From Zetaproteobacteria bacterium (GTDB taxonomy: Bacteria > Pseudomonadota > Zetaproteobacteria > Mariprofundales > Mariprofundaceae), in NCBI GenBank assembly GCA_021545665.1, contig JAJRTX010000104.1, positions 1 through 8,171 on the forward strand: a stretch of DNA of 8,171 bases. Reading direction: 5' to 3'. How positions within the stretch are numbered: the stretch's first letter is position 1; each line of letters opens with the position of its first letter. Under the pieces are notes generated by a model, which saw nothing but the letters and a program-made list of their open reading frames with translations, did no database searches and was not told the origin of the DNA. The position numbers were made by a program, and so were the translations under genes. Positions 1 to 6,126 of this stretch are shown piece by piece.

Positions 1-2
1 AT

Positions 3-941
3 CCAACTTCCGACCAAATTGTTGAAAAAGCAATGGCGGACAGTTTTGTTTATGAAGCTATGGTCAAAAAGGAGGCCTATTTTTGGGGCACTCTTTTTTC
101 TGATGTGGCAAGAAACGAGCGGCTGAAAGACGCCCAGCGCGCTGCAGAAGAACTTGGCATGAATCGCAATATGATCAGCCTTGGTGATTTTGTCAGCAAA
201 AACGGCATCAGGCTGAAAAGGGGCCTTGTGGTTGGTTGCGGGAATGGTCGCGTGGAGCGTGATTTCCTGAAAGAAAATGTATGCGAAAGTTTCCACGGAT
301 TTGATATTGCGGTTGATGCGGTTGAAGAGGCAAAAAAACTGGCCAGGCAGGAAAATCTGCCCCTCACCTATGAAGTGGCAGATTTTAATTTTATCAAACT
401 GCCGGAAAACGAATATGATCTCGTTTGCACCCAGACCGCGCTTCACCATGTTCTTTATCTGGAACATCTGATTGAACAATTGTGGCTGACGATAAAGCCT
501 GGCGGCATATTGTGGTTTGAAGATTTTATTGGCGAAACCCAGTTTCAGTGGACAGATCGGCGCCTCGAAATTATCAATGCCATTGTCGAACTTTTGCCTC
601 AGGAACTGACCTTTGACAAGGTAAATCAGCGCCGGATGCCAGGACTTGCGCGCCCGGTCCCCGGGACTCTGGGATCGCCTTTTGAAAGCATTCGCTCCAG
701 TGAACAGATACCACTATTGGAGAAGTGGTTTTTTGTTGAGCACAAATATGAATGGGCGAGTATCATTCATCATGTTTGCCCGCCAGGCGTTCTTGAGAAC
801 TATCTTAAAAATGAGGATACAAGAGCGTTATTTGAATTGTTGTTGTATATGGACAAACTATTGCTCAAGCATGATGTTTTGCCACCTGTCAGGGCGCAGA
901 TAATTTTTCGCCCCAAACCGCGAGATCAGATTTCGATGTAA
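3..941 (+). CDS. Class I SAM-dependent methyltransferase, 5'-partial (paralogue A)
   Basis: A predicted cytoplasmic SAM-dependent methyltransferase; its substrate is unknown. The Rossmann core is visible: glycine-rich motif I as VVGCGNGR, the acidic end of strand 2 in GFDIA, EVADFNF as the adenine-contact region, then YDLVCTQTALHHVLYLEHL and KPGGILWFEDFIG. The first ATG in the window is at 33, but the frame is open to the left edge. The ten residues before that ATG (PTSDQIVEKA) align with TKEQIIEDA near the start of the paralogue at 3637-4584, so the true start lies about three codons outside the window and the full protein should be about 315 residues. The two proteins are about 60% identical by hand count. 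An insertion sequence begins 9 bp after the stop, so any original downstream neighbour has been separated from it. Sugar or lipid O-methylation is a guess from the glycosyltransferase nearby; the fold assignment is firm. Confidence 0.9.
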   Translation, partial: PTSDQIVEKAMADSFVYEAMVKKEAYFWGTLFSDVARNERLKDAQRAAEELGMNRNMISLGDFVSKNGIRLKRGLVVGCGNGRVERDFLKENVCESFHGFDIAVDAVEEAKKLARQENLPLTYEVADFNFIKLPENEYDLVCTQTALHHVLYLEHLIEQLWLTIKPGGILWFEDFIGETQFQWTDRRLEIINAIVELLPQELTFDKVNQRRMPGLARPVPGTLGSPFESIRSSEQIPLLEKWFFVEHKYEWASIIHHVCPPGVLENYLKNEDTRALFELLLYMDKLLLKHDVLPPVRAQIIFRPKPRDQISM

Positions 942-950
942 TGGGTACTA

Positions 951-969
951 GGGTCAGGGCTCATTAAAT
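951..969 (+). repeat. Left terminal inverted repeat of the IS5-family element
   Basis: GGGTCAGGGCTCATTAAAT matches the reverse complement of 1777-1795 at 15 of 19 positions. It begins 9 bp after the stop codon of the upstream methyltransferase and contains the transposase stop codon. Confidence 0.85.
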
Positions 970-1721
970 CCACCATATTACGATAGCAGCGATGCAAATT
1001 GCTGAGAAGAATGTATGTGCACAACGGCCATAGCGTGTTGCAACACGCCTCCAGTCTTTCAGTAGACCAAACATGTTTTCGACTTTATGCCTTTGTTTGT
1101 ACAGGATTTTGCTATACCCGGCAGGAAAGTTTCGGCCCTTTCGTGGCGGGATACAGGGCGTAATTCCCTTAGCCTTGAGTGCGGTGCGAAATTCATCGCT
1201 GTCATAGCCTTTGTCGCCAAGTAGGTGCGCTGAGCCATCAGGCAATGCAGGATAGATCAGTTTTGCACCGACATGATCGCTCATCTGGCCTTCGCTCAGG
1301 CACATGATGATCGGGCGACCCTCACCATAACAAACCGCGTGCAATTTGGAGTTCAGACCACCCTTTGTGCGCCCGATACGCCGGGGAACATCCACATTTT
1401 AAGCAGGCTGCTTGCAGTCCGGTGGGCTTTCAGGTGCGTTGCATCAATCATCAAGATGTCCGGGTTTCCGCCCTGGGCGACTAACGCGCTGAATATATTG
1501 TCAAAAACACCCAACCTGCTCCATCGGATAAACCGGTTGTAAAGAGTCTTGGGTGGCCCGTAATCTGATGGTGCATCGCGCCAGCGAAGGCAATTGCGGA
1601 TCACAAAAATGATGCGGGAAACAACCTTGCGATCATCCACACGCGGAATTCCATGGGCCAATGGAAAATAACGCTCTATCTTCGAAAGCTATGGCTTTGA
1701 AAGCCAAAACAAATCACTCAT
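964..1721 (-). pseudogene. IS5/IS427-type DDE transposase, nonsense- and frameshift-disrupted
   Basis: Transposase that would cut and join the ends of the surrounding IS. The natural start is the ATG at 1721-1719, which follows a strong AAAGGAG ribosome binding site and opens with MSDLFWLSKP. Codon 11 is TAG (1691-1689), where relatives keep an open frame; reading resumes with LSKIERYFPLAHGIPRVDD. The first frame ends at 1353. The second frame, with RRIGRTKGGLNSKLHAV, is reached by a -1 shift near a run of four C on the coding strand (1386-1383). A fifth C there would restore a single frame, so a one-base deletion is the simplest reading. Programmed frameshifting is known in the IS427 group, but here the second frame has its own TAA just upstream, which leaves only a narrow slip window. 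All three catalytic regions survive: D in MIDATHLKAH, D in LLGDKGYDSDEF, E in KVENMFGLLKDW. The stop codon lies inside the left terminal repeat. Confidence 0.88.
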
Positions 1722-1776
1722 GACAAATCTCCTTTGCCACGGTGAATCACAAATCTGACGAAAAGGGAATCCCGAA

Positions 1777-1795
1777 ATTTAATAGGTCCTGAGCC
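1777..1795 (-). repeat. Right terminal inverted repeat of the IS5-family element
   Basis: On the - strand it reads GGCTCAGGACCTATTAAAT, pairing with 951-969 with four mismatches. It lies about 55 bp upstream of the original transposase start codon, so the transposase promoter should be in or beside it. Confidence 0.85.
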
Positions 1796-2105
1796 TGGAC
1801 TGATTGTGTTTCCAGTATTGTTCCCAACCGCGCTGTTGAGGGTGGATTGTTTGTTAATTTCAGTATCACCCTATATCAATGTGATCTTGTGCGTTATACC
1901 CATATACTGTTAGAAAGAGCCAAATGCAGCCCTGACCGCACCAAGTCCGTGAAAATCTGTCCTGAGACTAAATTAGACAAATTCAGATTAGGAAAAAATA
2001 GGAATACCATAGCTTGACGCTGCAGATGGATTTGACTGAGAATTGTCAGTTTATTTTCAATGAAATTCTATCCCAAAAACATTTATTACTGCCGGAGATA
2101 CTATA
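1796..2105. other. Intergenic stretch between the IS and the second methyltransferase
   Basis: About 310 bp with no recognisable coding region on either strand. It is AT-rich, especially towards the right. It must hold the leader, and probably the promoter, of the downstream methyltransferase genes, because the IS to its left is read in the opposite direction. A weak promoter candidate is listed separately. Confidence 0.6.
2014..2043 (+). promoter_or_regulatory. Weak sigma70-like promoter candidate for the methyltransferase genes
   Basis: TTGACG (5/6 to the -35 consensus) is followed 18 bp later by GAGAAT (4/6 to the -10 consensus), about 60 bp upstream of the GTG start at 2106. Position and strand are right, but the -10 is poor and AT-rich sequence yields such matches by chance. 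Confidence 0.25.
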
Positions 2106-2837
2106 GTGACAAAAATTACACCAAACGAATGCGCATTCTTTCATGTAGTCGACCTACCGGGACATGGTCCAACAAATGGATCATGGGATTTTAGAAAGAC
2201 TGAAAAAGAATATCTTGGTAATGTTGATTTGGCAGGAAAGCGTGTCCTTGAGCTTGGAACTGCCACCGGATCACACGCTTTTTATATGGAAAGTGTCGGA
2301 GCTAAAGTTGTAGCATACGACTTGTCACCAGATTTTGAATGGGATCTGTTACTTGATGAAAATGAAGACGAGGAAAAAGTTCGAGAGTTGATGCGTAATG
2401 GCATAAAAAGGATCAACAATAGCTTCTTGTTCTGTCGCGAGAAATTACAGTCAAAAGTCCAACCGGCATATGGATCAATCTACAACATACCAAAAGACCT
2501 TGGTGACTTCGATATTGTAACTTTCGGATCGATACTACTCCATGTACGTGATCCAATAGGCGCCTTGTTGAGTACACTCAAGCGCGTCAAAGACAAGGTT
2601 ATAATAACGGACCGAATGCCTCCCTGGGATGAAGAAAAACCATTTATGGAATTTATACCTAAGATGGAGTTTAAAAAGCCGTGGGGTGGATGGACGTGGT
2701 GGTTTATTAGCCCTACTGTTTATTCTCAAGTTCTCAACCTTGCTGGATTTTCGGACATCAAGATCTCAATGAGTAAGCATCGGTTTGTACCATCAGACAC
2801 GGATGTCGAGCTATTTACACTTGTAGCAAAACGTTAA
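2106..2837 (+). CDS. Class I SAM-dependent methyltransferase, 243 aa (B)
   Basis: Predicted SAM-dependent methyltransferase of unknown substrate. The start is a GTG, preceded 8 bases upstream by GGAG (2094-2097). Motif I is VLELGTATGSHAF (residues 47-59), the strand-2 acid is D72 in VVAYDLS, and the motif IV region is FDIVTFGSILLHVRDPIGAL (about 135-154). A late WWFISPTVYSQVLNLAGF segment resembles the W..SP...L...GF block seen in CmoB/DUF1698-like methyltransferases. The next gene shows the same HxxDPIGAL and SP..L signatures, so the two probably belong to one broad family although their overall sequence differs. It looks more AT-rich than the paralogues A and D. It is probably the first gene of a three-gene unit. 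Methylation of a sugar or lipid-linked glycan is a guess from context; small-molecule or RNA substrates are not excluded. Confidence 0.88.
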   Translation: MTKITPNECAFFHVVDLPGHGPTNGSWDFRKTEKEYLGNVDLAGKRVLELGTATGSHAFYMESVGAKVVAYDLSPDFEWDLLLDENEDEEKVRELMRNGIKRINNSFLFCREKLQSKVQPAYGSIYNIPKDLGDFDIVTFGSILLHVRDPIGALLSTLKRVKDKVIITDRMPPWDEEKPFMEFIPKMEFKKPWGGWTWWFISPTVYSQVLNLAGFSDIKISMSKHRFVPSDTDVELFTLVAKR

Positions 2838-2838
2838 T

Positions 2839-2856
2839 TTTGGTTATTCAGCCAAA
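2839..2856 (+). other. Intergenic hairpin between methyltransferases B and C
   Basis: TTTGGTT-ATTC-AGCCAAA can fold into a 7-bp stem (one G-U pair) with a 4-base loop, 1 bp after the stop codon of B. No T-run follows, so it is a poor intrinsic terminator. If functional it is more likely an mRNA stability or processing element. Chance is possible. Confidence 0.3.
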
Positions 2857-2887
2857 CAAATTTATGACAACGAAAGAAACACAATAG

Positions 2888-3613
2888 ATGATCGAACCAA
2901 AATTTAACATTGATACGCAGTTGTCGCAGGAAGCATTGCTGGAAAAATTGAAAGTCTATGAGCCCTGGCGCATTGGTATTGGTTTTTCAAATGGTGTAAA
3001 CACCAGTGATCTGGAAACAATGCAGCCGTTTTCCGATGTGCCATTGGCTAAACTTAAAATGATTGCAGAGTACGGCGGTGAAGAACAACTCACAAATAAG
3101 CGTGTTTTAGATATCGGCTCCAATATCGGCTACAATTCAATAAAATTGACACGGGATTACGGGTGCAATGTCACTGGCCTGGAGTTCGATCCAAAAAATA
3201 TCGAAAAAGCCAACCTTATTGCTGACCTTTGTGGTGTTGATGTTGAATTTCAACAGGGGGATGCGGGAACCTACCTGGCGGAAGATGAGTTTGACCTCAT
3301 TTTGCATCTGGGTACCCTGTATCATTTACCTGATCCGATTGGCGCTTTGAAATGTTCGGCGCAAAGCCTGAAATCCGGTGGACGCCTATATATCGAAACC
3401 GCTATTTATAATGGCGAAGATGAATATGCCTGCAGATATGTATATGGTTATGGTAATGACTATACAAATTTCTGGGCATTAAGCCCTAAAGTCATCACCG
3501 AAATTCTTGAATATCATGGCATGAAATCAGTGGTAAAATTCAAGGATATCGTGATTAAGCTTTATGAGGGAACGGGCATGTCCAGAGCGCTTTTTTGCGC
3601 TGAAAAATTTTAG
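2888..3613 (+). CDS. Class I SAM-dependent methyltransferase, CmoB/DUF1698-like, 241 aa (C)
   Basis: Predicted SAM-dependent methyltransferase. Motif I is VLDIGSNIGYNSI (residues 73-85), the strand-2 acid lies in GLEFDP (98-102), FQQGDAGTY (121-129) follows, then FDLILHLGTLYHLPDPIGAL (135-154). The GSNIGYNS loop and YHLPDP segment resemble the CmoB/DUF1698 group, and the FWALSPKVITEILEYHGM block near the C-terminus fits too. At 241 residues it lacks the long N-terminal domain of true CmoB (about 320 residues) and should not be called a tRNA-modification enzyme. The ATG at 2888 has only a weak purine stretch (GAAAG) upstream. It follows gene B by 50 bp and precedes gene D by 23 bp, consistent with one transcript. 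No disruption is seen. Confidence 0.88.
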   Translation: MIEPKFNIDTQLSQEALLEKLKVYEPWRIGIGFSNGVNTSDLETMQPFSDVPLAKLKMIAEYGGEEQLTNKRVLDIGSNIGYNSIKLTRDYGCNVTGLEFDPKNIEKANLIADLCGVDVEFQQGDAGTYLAEDEFDLILHLGTLYHLPDPIGALKCSAQSLKSGGRLYIETAIYNGEDEYACRYVYGYGNDYTNFWALSPKVITEILEYHGMKSVVKFKDIVIKLYEGTGMSRALFCAEKF

Positions 3614-3636
3614 ACAATTTGTGCGAGTGTACTCAG

Positions 3637-4584
3637 ATGACAGCGAAAACCAAAGAACAGATCATTGAAGATGCAATGAACGACAAATCCATCTATGAGG
3701 AGATGGCAAAAAAGGAGGGCGCTTTTTGGGGGGCATTGCTGGGCGACCCAAAAAGAAATGAGCGGGTGGTAAAAGCACAACAGGCTGCTGTTGAACTTAA
3801 AAAAAACAGGCACCTTATCAGCCTGATTGGATATGTACGTGAACACGGCCTGAAATTGAAAAACGGATTGCTTTTGGGTTGCGGCAATGGTCGCGCAGAA
3901 AGAGCATTCCTTGGGCAGGGTGTATGTGCATCATTCCACAGTATTGATATTTCTGAAGAAGCTGTAAATGAAGGCCGCAGGATTGCTGCAGAGCAGAACC
4001 TGCCGATTACCTACGAAGTGGCTGATTTGAATTTTATTGAATTTCCCGCTGAAAAATACGATTTTATCTGCGCGCAAACCAGTCTCCACCATGTGCTTCA
4101 CCTGGAACACCTTATCGAAAATACCTGGAAAACGCTGAAGCCTGAAGGCATATTCTGGGTCCATGATTTTATTGGTGAAACCCAGTTCCAATGGAGCGAT
4201 GATCGCATTGAAATTACCAATACAATTGTCGATCTTTTGCCGGAAAAAAATACCTTTGATGTAGTCAACAACAGGAAAATGCCAAAACTCACCCGGCCTG
4301 TTCCAGGTACACTGGGTTCTCCATTTGAGAGTATTCGTTCCGGTGAGATTGCACCGATTTTGCTGAAGTGGTTTAATGTTGAAAAAGAATACAGGTGGGG
4401 CAGCATACTGCATCATGTTACTCCACCCGGCGTTCTTGAGAGTTATCTCGAGAATGAAGACACCAAAGCAATGTATGAGTTACTGCTTTATTTCGATGGG
4501 CTGTTGATAAAACACAATGTTCTGCCGCCTACCGGTGTCCAGTATGTACTTACAGCCAAACCCCGGGATCAGATTGATATTTAG
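3637..4584 (+). CDS. Class I SAM-dependent methyltransferase, 315 aa (paralogue D)
   Basis: Intact paralogue of the truncated gene at the left edge. Motif I is LLLGCGNGR (78-86), the strand-2 acid is D104 in HSIDIS, then YEVADLNF (126-133), YDFICAQTSLHHVLHLEHLI (141-160) and KPEGIFWVHDFIG (168-180). After the core comes a long segment of about 135 residues containing stretches identical in the two paralogues: DFIGETQFQW (177-186) and RPVPGTLGSPFESIRS (220-235). The frame can be extended to a TTG at 3619. The ATG at 3637 is preferred because the paralogue's N-terminal alignment supports a start there and TTG starts are rare. It lies 23 bp after gene C, so is probably in the same transcript, and converges on the glycosyltransferase with a 29-bp gap. 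The family has no name I can assign; the substrate is unknown. Confidence 0.9.
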   Translation: MTAKTKEQIIEDAMNDKSIYEEMAKKEGAFWGALLGDPKRNERVVKAQQAAVELKKNRHLISLIGYVREHGLKLKNGLLLGCGNGRAERAFLGQGVCASFHSIDISEEAVNEGRRIAAEQNLPITYEVADLNFIEFPAEKYDFICAQTSLHHVLHLEHLIENTWKTLKPEGIFWVHDFIGETQFQWSDDRIEITNTIVDLLPEKNTFDVVNNRKMPKLTRPVPGTLGSPFESIRSGEIAPILLKWFNVEKEYRWGSILHHVTPPGVLESYLENEDTKAMYELLLYFDGLLIKHNVLPPTGVQYVLTAKPRDQIDI

Positions 4585-4613
4585 TCTGCTTTAATTATCG
4601 TTCTAAATTGATT

Positions 4614-5480
4614 TTATTTCCACCATTTACCCAATTGAAGCCGCAGGCGTGGCTTTAACACAAATGAGCGTATGAGAGCGCCGATCGTAGCAAGGCGCTT
4701 GTTTTGCGCGGCGTGGGATGCAGCCTGCTCCAGGGCCAGATAAGATTTCAGATACCTTAGATTAACCGTGTCGAGCTGTAGTTTATTGTTGTTTACATCG
4801 CCATATTTTTGAAGCAGGTAACTGCTGCTTTCCATAATCAGATTGATGGTGGGCCTTTGGCCTGCCTCAATATCGACATAGGTGCCTTCAACGGAGTGCA
4901 GTGTGCCACCAGCCATGGCAAACCTAATAAACCAGTCGGTATCCTCAAGGCGGCGAAGATCTTCGTCATAAGCACCTACAATATCATAGACCCGGCGTTC
5001 GATTAAAAGCGTTGATCCGGGGCAAAACCAGCAACCGCTGACAAAGTCGGATAGTTCTTTTGAAGGTATCGGCTGCAGTTCACCATCTTTACCGGTTACC
5101 GCACTTTTCAACCGGAACCCGCACACAATTGCTGTTGGCATATCGCGATTTTGCACTTCCAGGATTTCTGTTGATTTTAGCTGGGCAGACAATTTTCCCG
5201 CACGCCACAAATCATCGGAATCCAGAAAAGCAATGTATTTTCCAGCGGAATTCTTAATCCCGGAATTGCGCGCGGCTCCTGCGCCTCTATTTTGTTTGTG
5301 CCGGATTACCCTGATGCGGTTGTCTTCCAGCATATCGGCAGGGCATTGAAATGGTGGGTTTGAGCAATCGTCAACAATAATCAGTTCGAAATCATCGTGC
5401 TTTTGCAACAGGACAGACCTTGCTGCATTTTCCGCCGCCTGCTGCCGATTATAAACCGGGATAATCACGCTCAGTTTCAT
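4614..5480 (-). CDS. Family 2 glycosyltransferase, 288 aa
   Basis: Predicted inverting GT-A fold glycosyltransferase (GT2) that would transfer a sugar from a nucleotide-sugar donor onto a growing glycan or lipid carrier at the cytoplasmic face. It has the classical opening LSVIIPVYNR (3-12), the nucleotide-binding IVDDCS (35-40), the NRGAGAARNSG loop (64-74), the metal-binding DXD-type FLDSDDLW (85-92), and LEDTDWF (178-184), which carries the likely catalytic base. CPGSTLLIERRVYDIVGAYDE (153-173, allowing one residue either way) is typical of the acceptor-side region. No transmembrane segment is evident. It is convergent with methyltransferase D, so it has its own promoter to the right of 5480. 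Its presence is the main reason to link the methyltransferases with glycan modification, but it is on the opposite strand and the link is inference. Donor and acceptor cannot be predicted. Confidence 0.92.
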   Translation of the reverse strand: MKLSVIIPVYNRQQAAENAARSVLLQKHDDFELIIVDDCSNPPFQCPADMLEDNRIRVIRHKQNRGAGAARNSGIKNSAGKYIAFLDSDDLWRAGKLSAQLKSTEILEVQNRDMPTAIVCGFRLKSAVTGKDGELQPIPSKELSDFVSGCWFCPGSTLLIERRVYDIVGAYDEDLRRLEDTDWFIRFAMAGGTLHSVEGTYVDIEAGQRPTINLIMESSSYLLQKYGDVNNNKLQLDTVNLRYLKSYLALEQAASHAAQNKRLATIGALIRSFVLKPRLRLQLGKWWK

Positions 5481-5666
5481 GCTGGCTTCGTACTTTTATA
5501 TTACGACGGGATCATAGCAAACTTATTGCAACTGCAATATTGCCATGTTTATGGTGCCAGAAGAGGAACCGAGTGTGGGACTTAACCTATTGATATTACT
5601 TTTGTATTAACAGTTCGATAATTCGCAATACCCAGATTGATGCCCAGTATTTATTTTACTCTATTA

Positions 5667-5677
5667 GGTTCGAGTCC
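5667..5677 (+). other. tRNA T-arm-like scrap, possible attachment-site remnant
   Basis: GGTTCGAGTCC matches the conserved T-loop with its closing pairs. The surrounding TTAGG and CCTCA could form the 5-bp T stem with one mismatch. No acceptor stem, anticodon arm or CCA fits, so it is not a tRNA gene. P4-like integrases often sit beside the 3' end of a tRNA used as attachment site, and an integrase remnant follows about 100 bp downstream, so this may be a decayed att site. An 11-base match alone is weak. Confidence 0.2.
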
Positions 5678-5729
5678 TCAAGCGGATTTTGAATTTACTA
5701 CAGCATCTCATTTTAGCGGTAAAAAAGAA

Positions 5730-5762
5730 ATGCCGCGCAGCAAGCTGACGGGTAATATTTAG
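5730..5762 (+). pseudogene. Possible N-terminal scrap of the integrase
   Basis: An 11-codon frame reads MPRSKLTGNI then stop. It resembles the opening of P4-like tyrosine integrases (MPxxKLT...), and the C-terminal integrase fragment begins 10 bp later on the same strand. An internal deletion joining the two ends of one integrase gene would explain this. Ten residues cannot prove it. Confidence 0.2.
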
Positions 5763-5772
5763 GTTCGATTTT

Positions 5773-5958
5773 GTGTTACCAACACTAAAGAGGACAATGC
5801 CATTGTCAGATATGGCGATGAGTTCTGTTCTTCGTCGTATAAATATCAAGAATGCCACAGTTCACGGGTTCAGGTCGTCGTTCAGGGACTGGGTAGGTGA
5901 TGCCACTGAATACTCCCGTGAGATTGCTGAAATGTCTCTTACGCATGTCGTGGGTAGT
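5773..5958 (+). pseudogene. Tyrosine recombinase (P4-like integrase) C-terminal fragment
   Basis: A remnant of a phage- or island-type integrase catalytic domain. The 62-residue stretch starts VLPTLKRTMPLSDMAM (first codon GTG), the typical FPS..gkPLSdmal region. It continues through TVHGFRSSFRDW with the box II H-x-x-R catalytic residues, then EYSREIAEMSLTHVVGS, which carries the second catalytic histidine and following glycine. The usual continuation with the nucleophilic tyrosine is absent: the frame runs on as unrelated sequence to a stop at 6030. The N-terminal arm-binding and core-binding domains, normally about 300 residues, are also missing; an in-frame TGA lies at 5746-5748. It cannot be active. 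It is evidence that an integrative element once inserted here. Confidence 0.8.
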
Positions 5959-6108
5959 GCGTGCGCGTCCGGGGAACTTCACCTAACGCGGATAACCTTT
6001 AACCTTGCGGCCACGCCTACCGCACTGTGATGTAATACACGCGGGTCGACGCTTCCAATGGCCACCTTTGACATCATAGGAAGTAATGATCGTTCGCAAT
6101 CCACATCA

Positions 6109-6116
6109 AAGGAAGG
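6109..6116 (+). promoter_or_regulatory. Ribosome binding site that sets the start at 6127
   Basis: AAGGAAGG lies 10 bases before the ATG at 6127 and supports that start over the in-frame ATG at 6058, which would put 23 extra residues ahead of a signal peptide. Confidence 0.7.
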
Positions 6117-6126
6117 AACAAGGAAT

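Larger units (their letters stand above)
951..1795 (-). mobile_element. IS5-family (IS427-group-like) insertion sequence, probably inactive
   Basis: An 845-bp element bounded by imperfect 19-bp inverted repeats (951-969 and 1777-1795), with a two-frame DDE transposase on the - strand filling almost all of it. Size, two-frame layout and protein motifs fit the IS427 group of the IS5 family. No matching target-site duplication is visible: the left flank ends in GGTACTA and the right flank begins TGGACTG. That may reflect a later rearrangement, or a boundary misplaced by one or two bases. The transposase carries a premature stop and a frameshift, so the copy could move only if transposase were supplied in trans. 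It sits between the first methyltransferase and the other three and probably separates their transcription. Confidence 0.88.
5481..6126. other. Mostly noncoding and decayed region between glycosyltransferase and secreted protein
   Basis: About 650 bp with no intact gene. The left part (5481-5660) is AT-rich and must contain the promoter of the leftward glycosyltransferase; no convincing hexamers were found. The middle holds a tRNA T-arm-like scrap and a tyrosine-recombinase remnant, listed separately. In 5959-6126 only the ribosome binding site of the next gene is recognisable. A perfect TTGACA at 6068-6073 has no acceptable -10 at the right distance. Confidence 0.6.

Noticed and set aside
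941..1800. Target-site duplication of the IS5-family element
   Set aside because: Left flank (GGTACTA) and right flank (TGGACTG) share no direct repeat at the predicted boundaries.
1797..1911. Hydrophobic open frame just right of the IS
   Set aside because: No start codon with a ribosome binding site, no recognisable family, and it runs out of the IS boundary; probably chance.
3619..3636. TTG start giving six extra residues to methyltransferase D
   Set aside because: A rare start with no better ribosome binding site; the paralogue's N-terminal alignment and implied length fit the ATG at 3637.
3931..4416. 161-codon open frame on the minus strand
   Set aside because: It is antisense to the well-supported methyltransferase D, which has full motifs; the translated product shows no family features.
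5640..5700. A complete tRNA gene around the T-arm-like motif
   Set aside because: No acceptor, D or anticodon arm can be fitted to the flanking AT-rich sequence; only an 11-base resemblance remains.
6068..6096. TTGACA as a -35 promoter box
   Set aside because: A perfect hexamer, but 16-18 bp downstream there is nothing resembling TATAAT (CGTTCG), so no promoter is claimed.
6058..6126. Upstream in-frame ATG for the secreted protein
   Set aside because: It would bury the signal peptide behind 23 polar residues; the strong ribosome binding site belongs to 6127.
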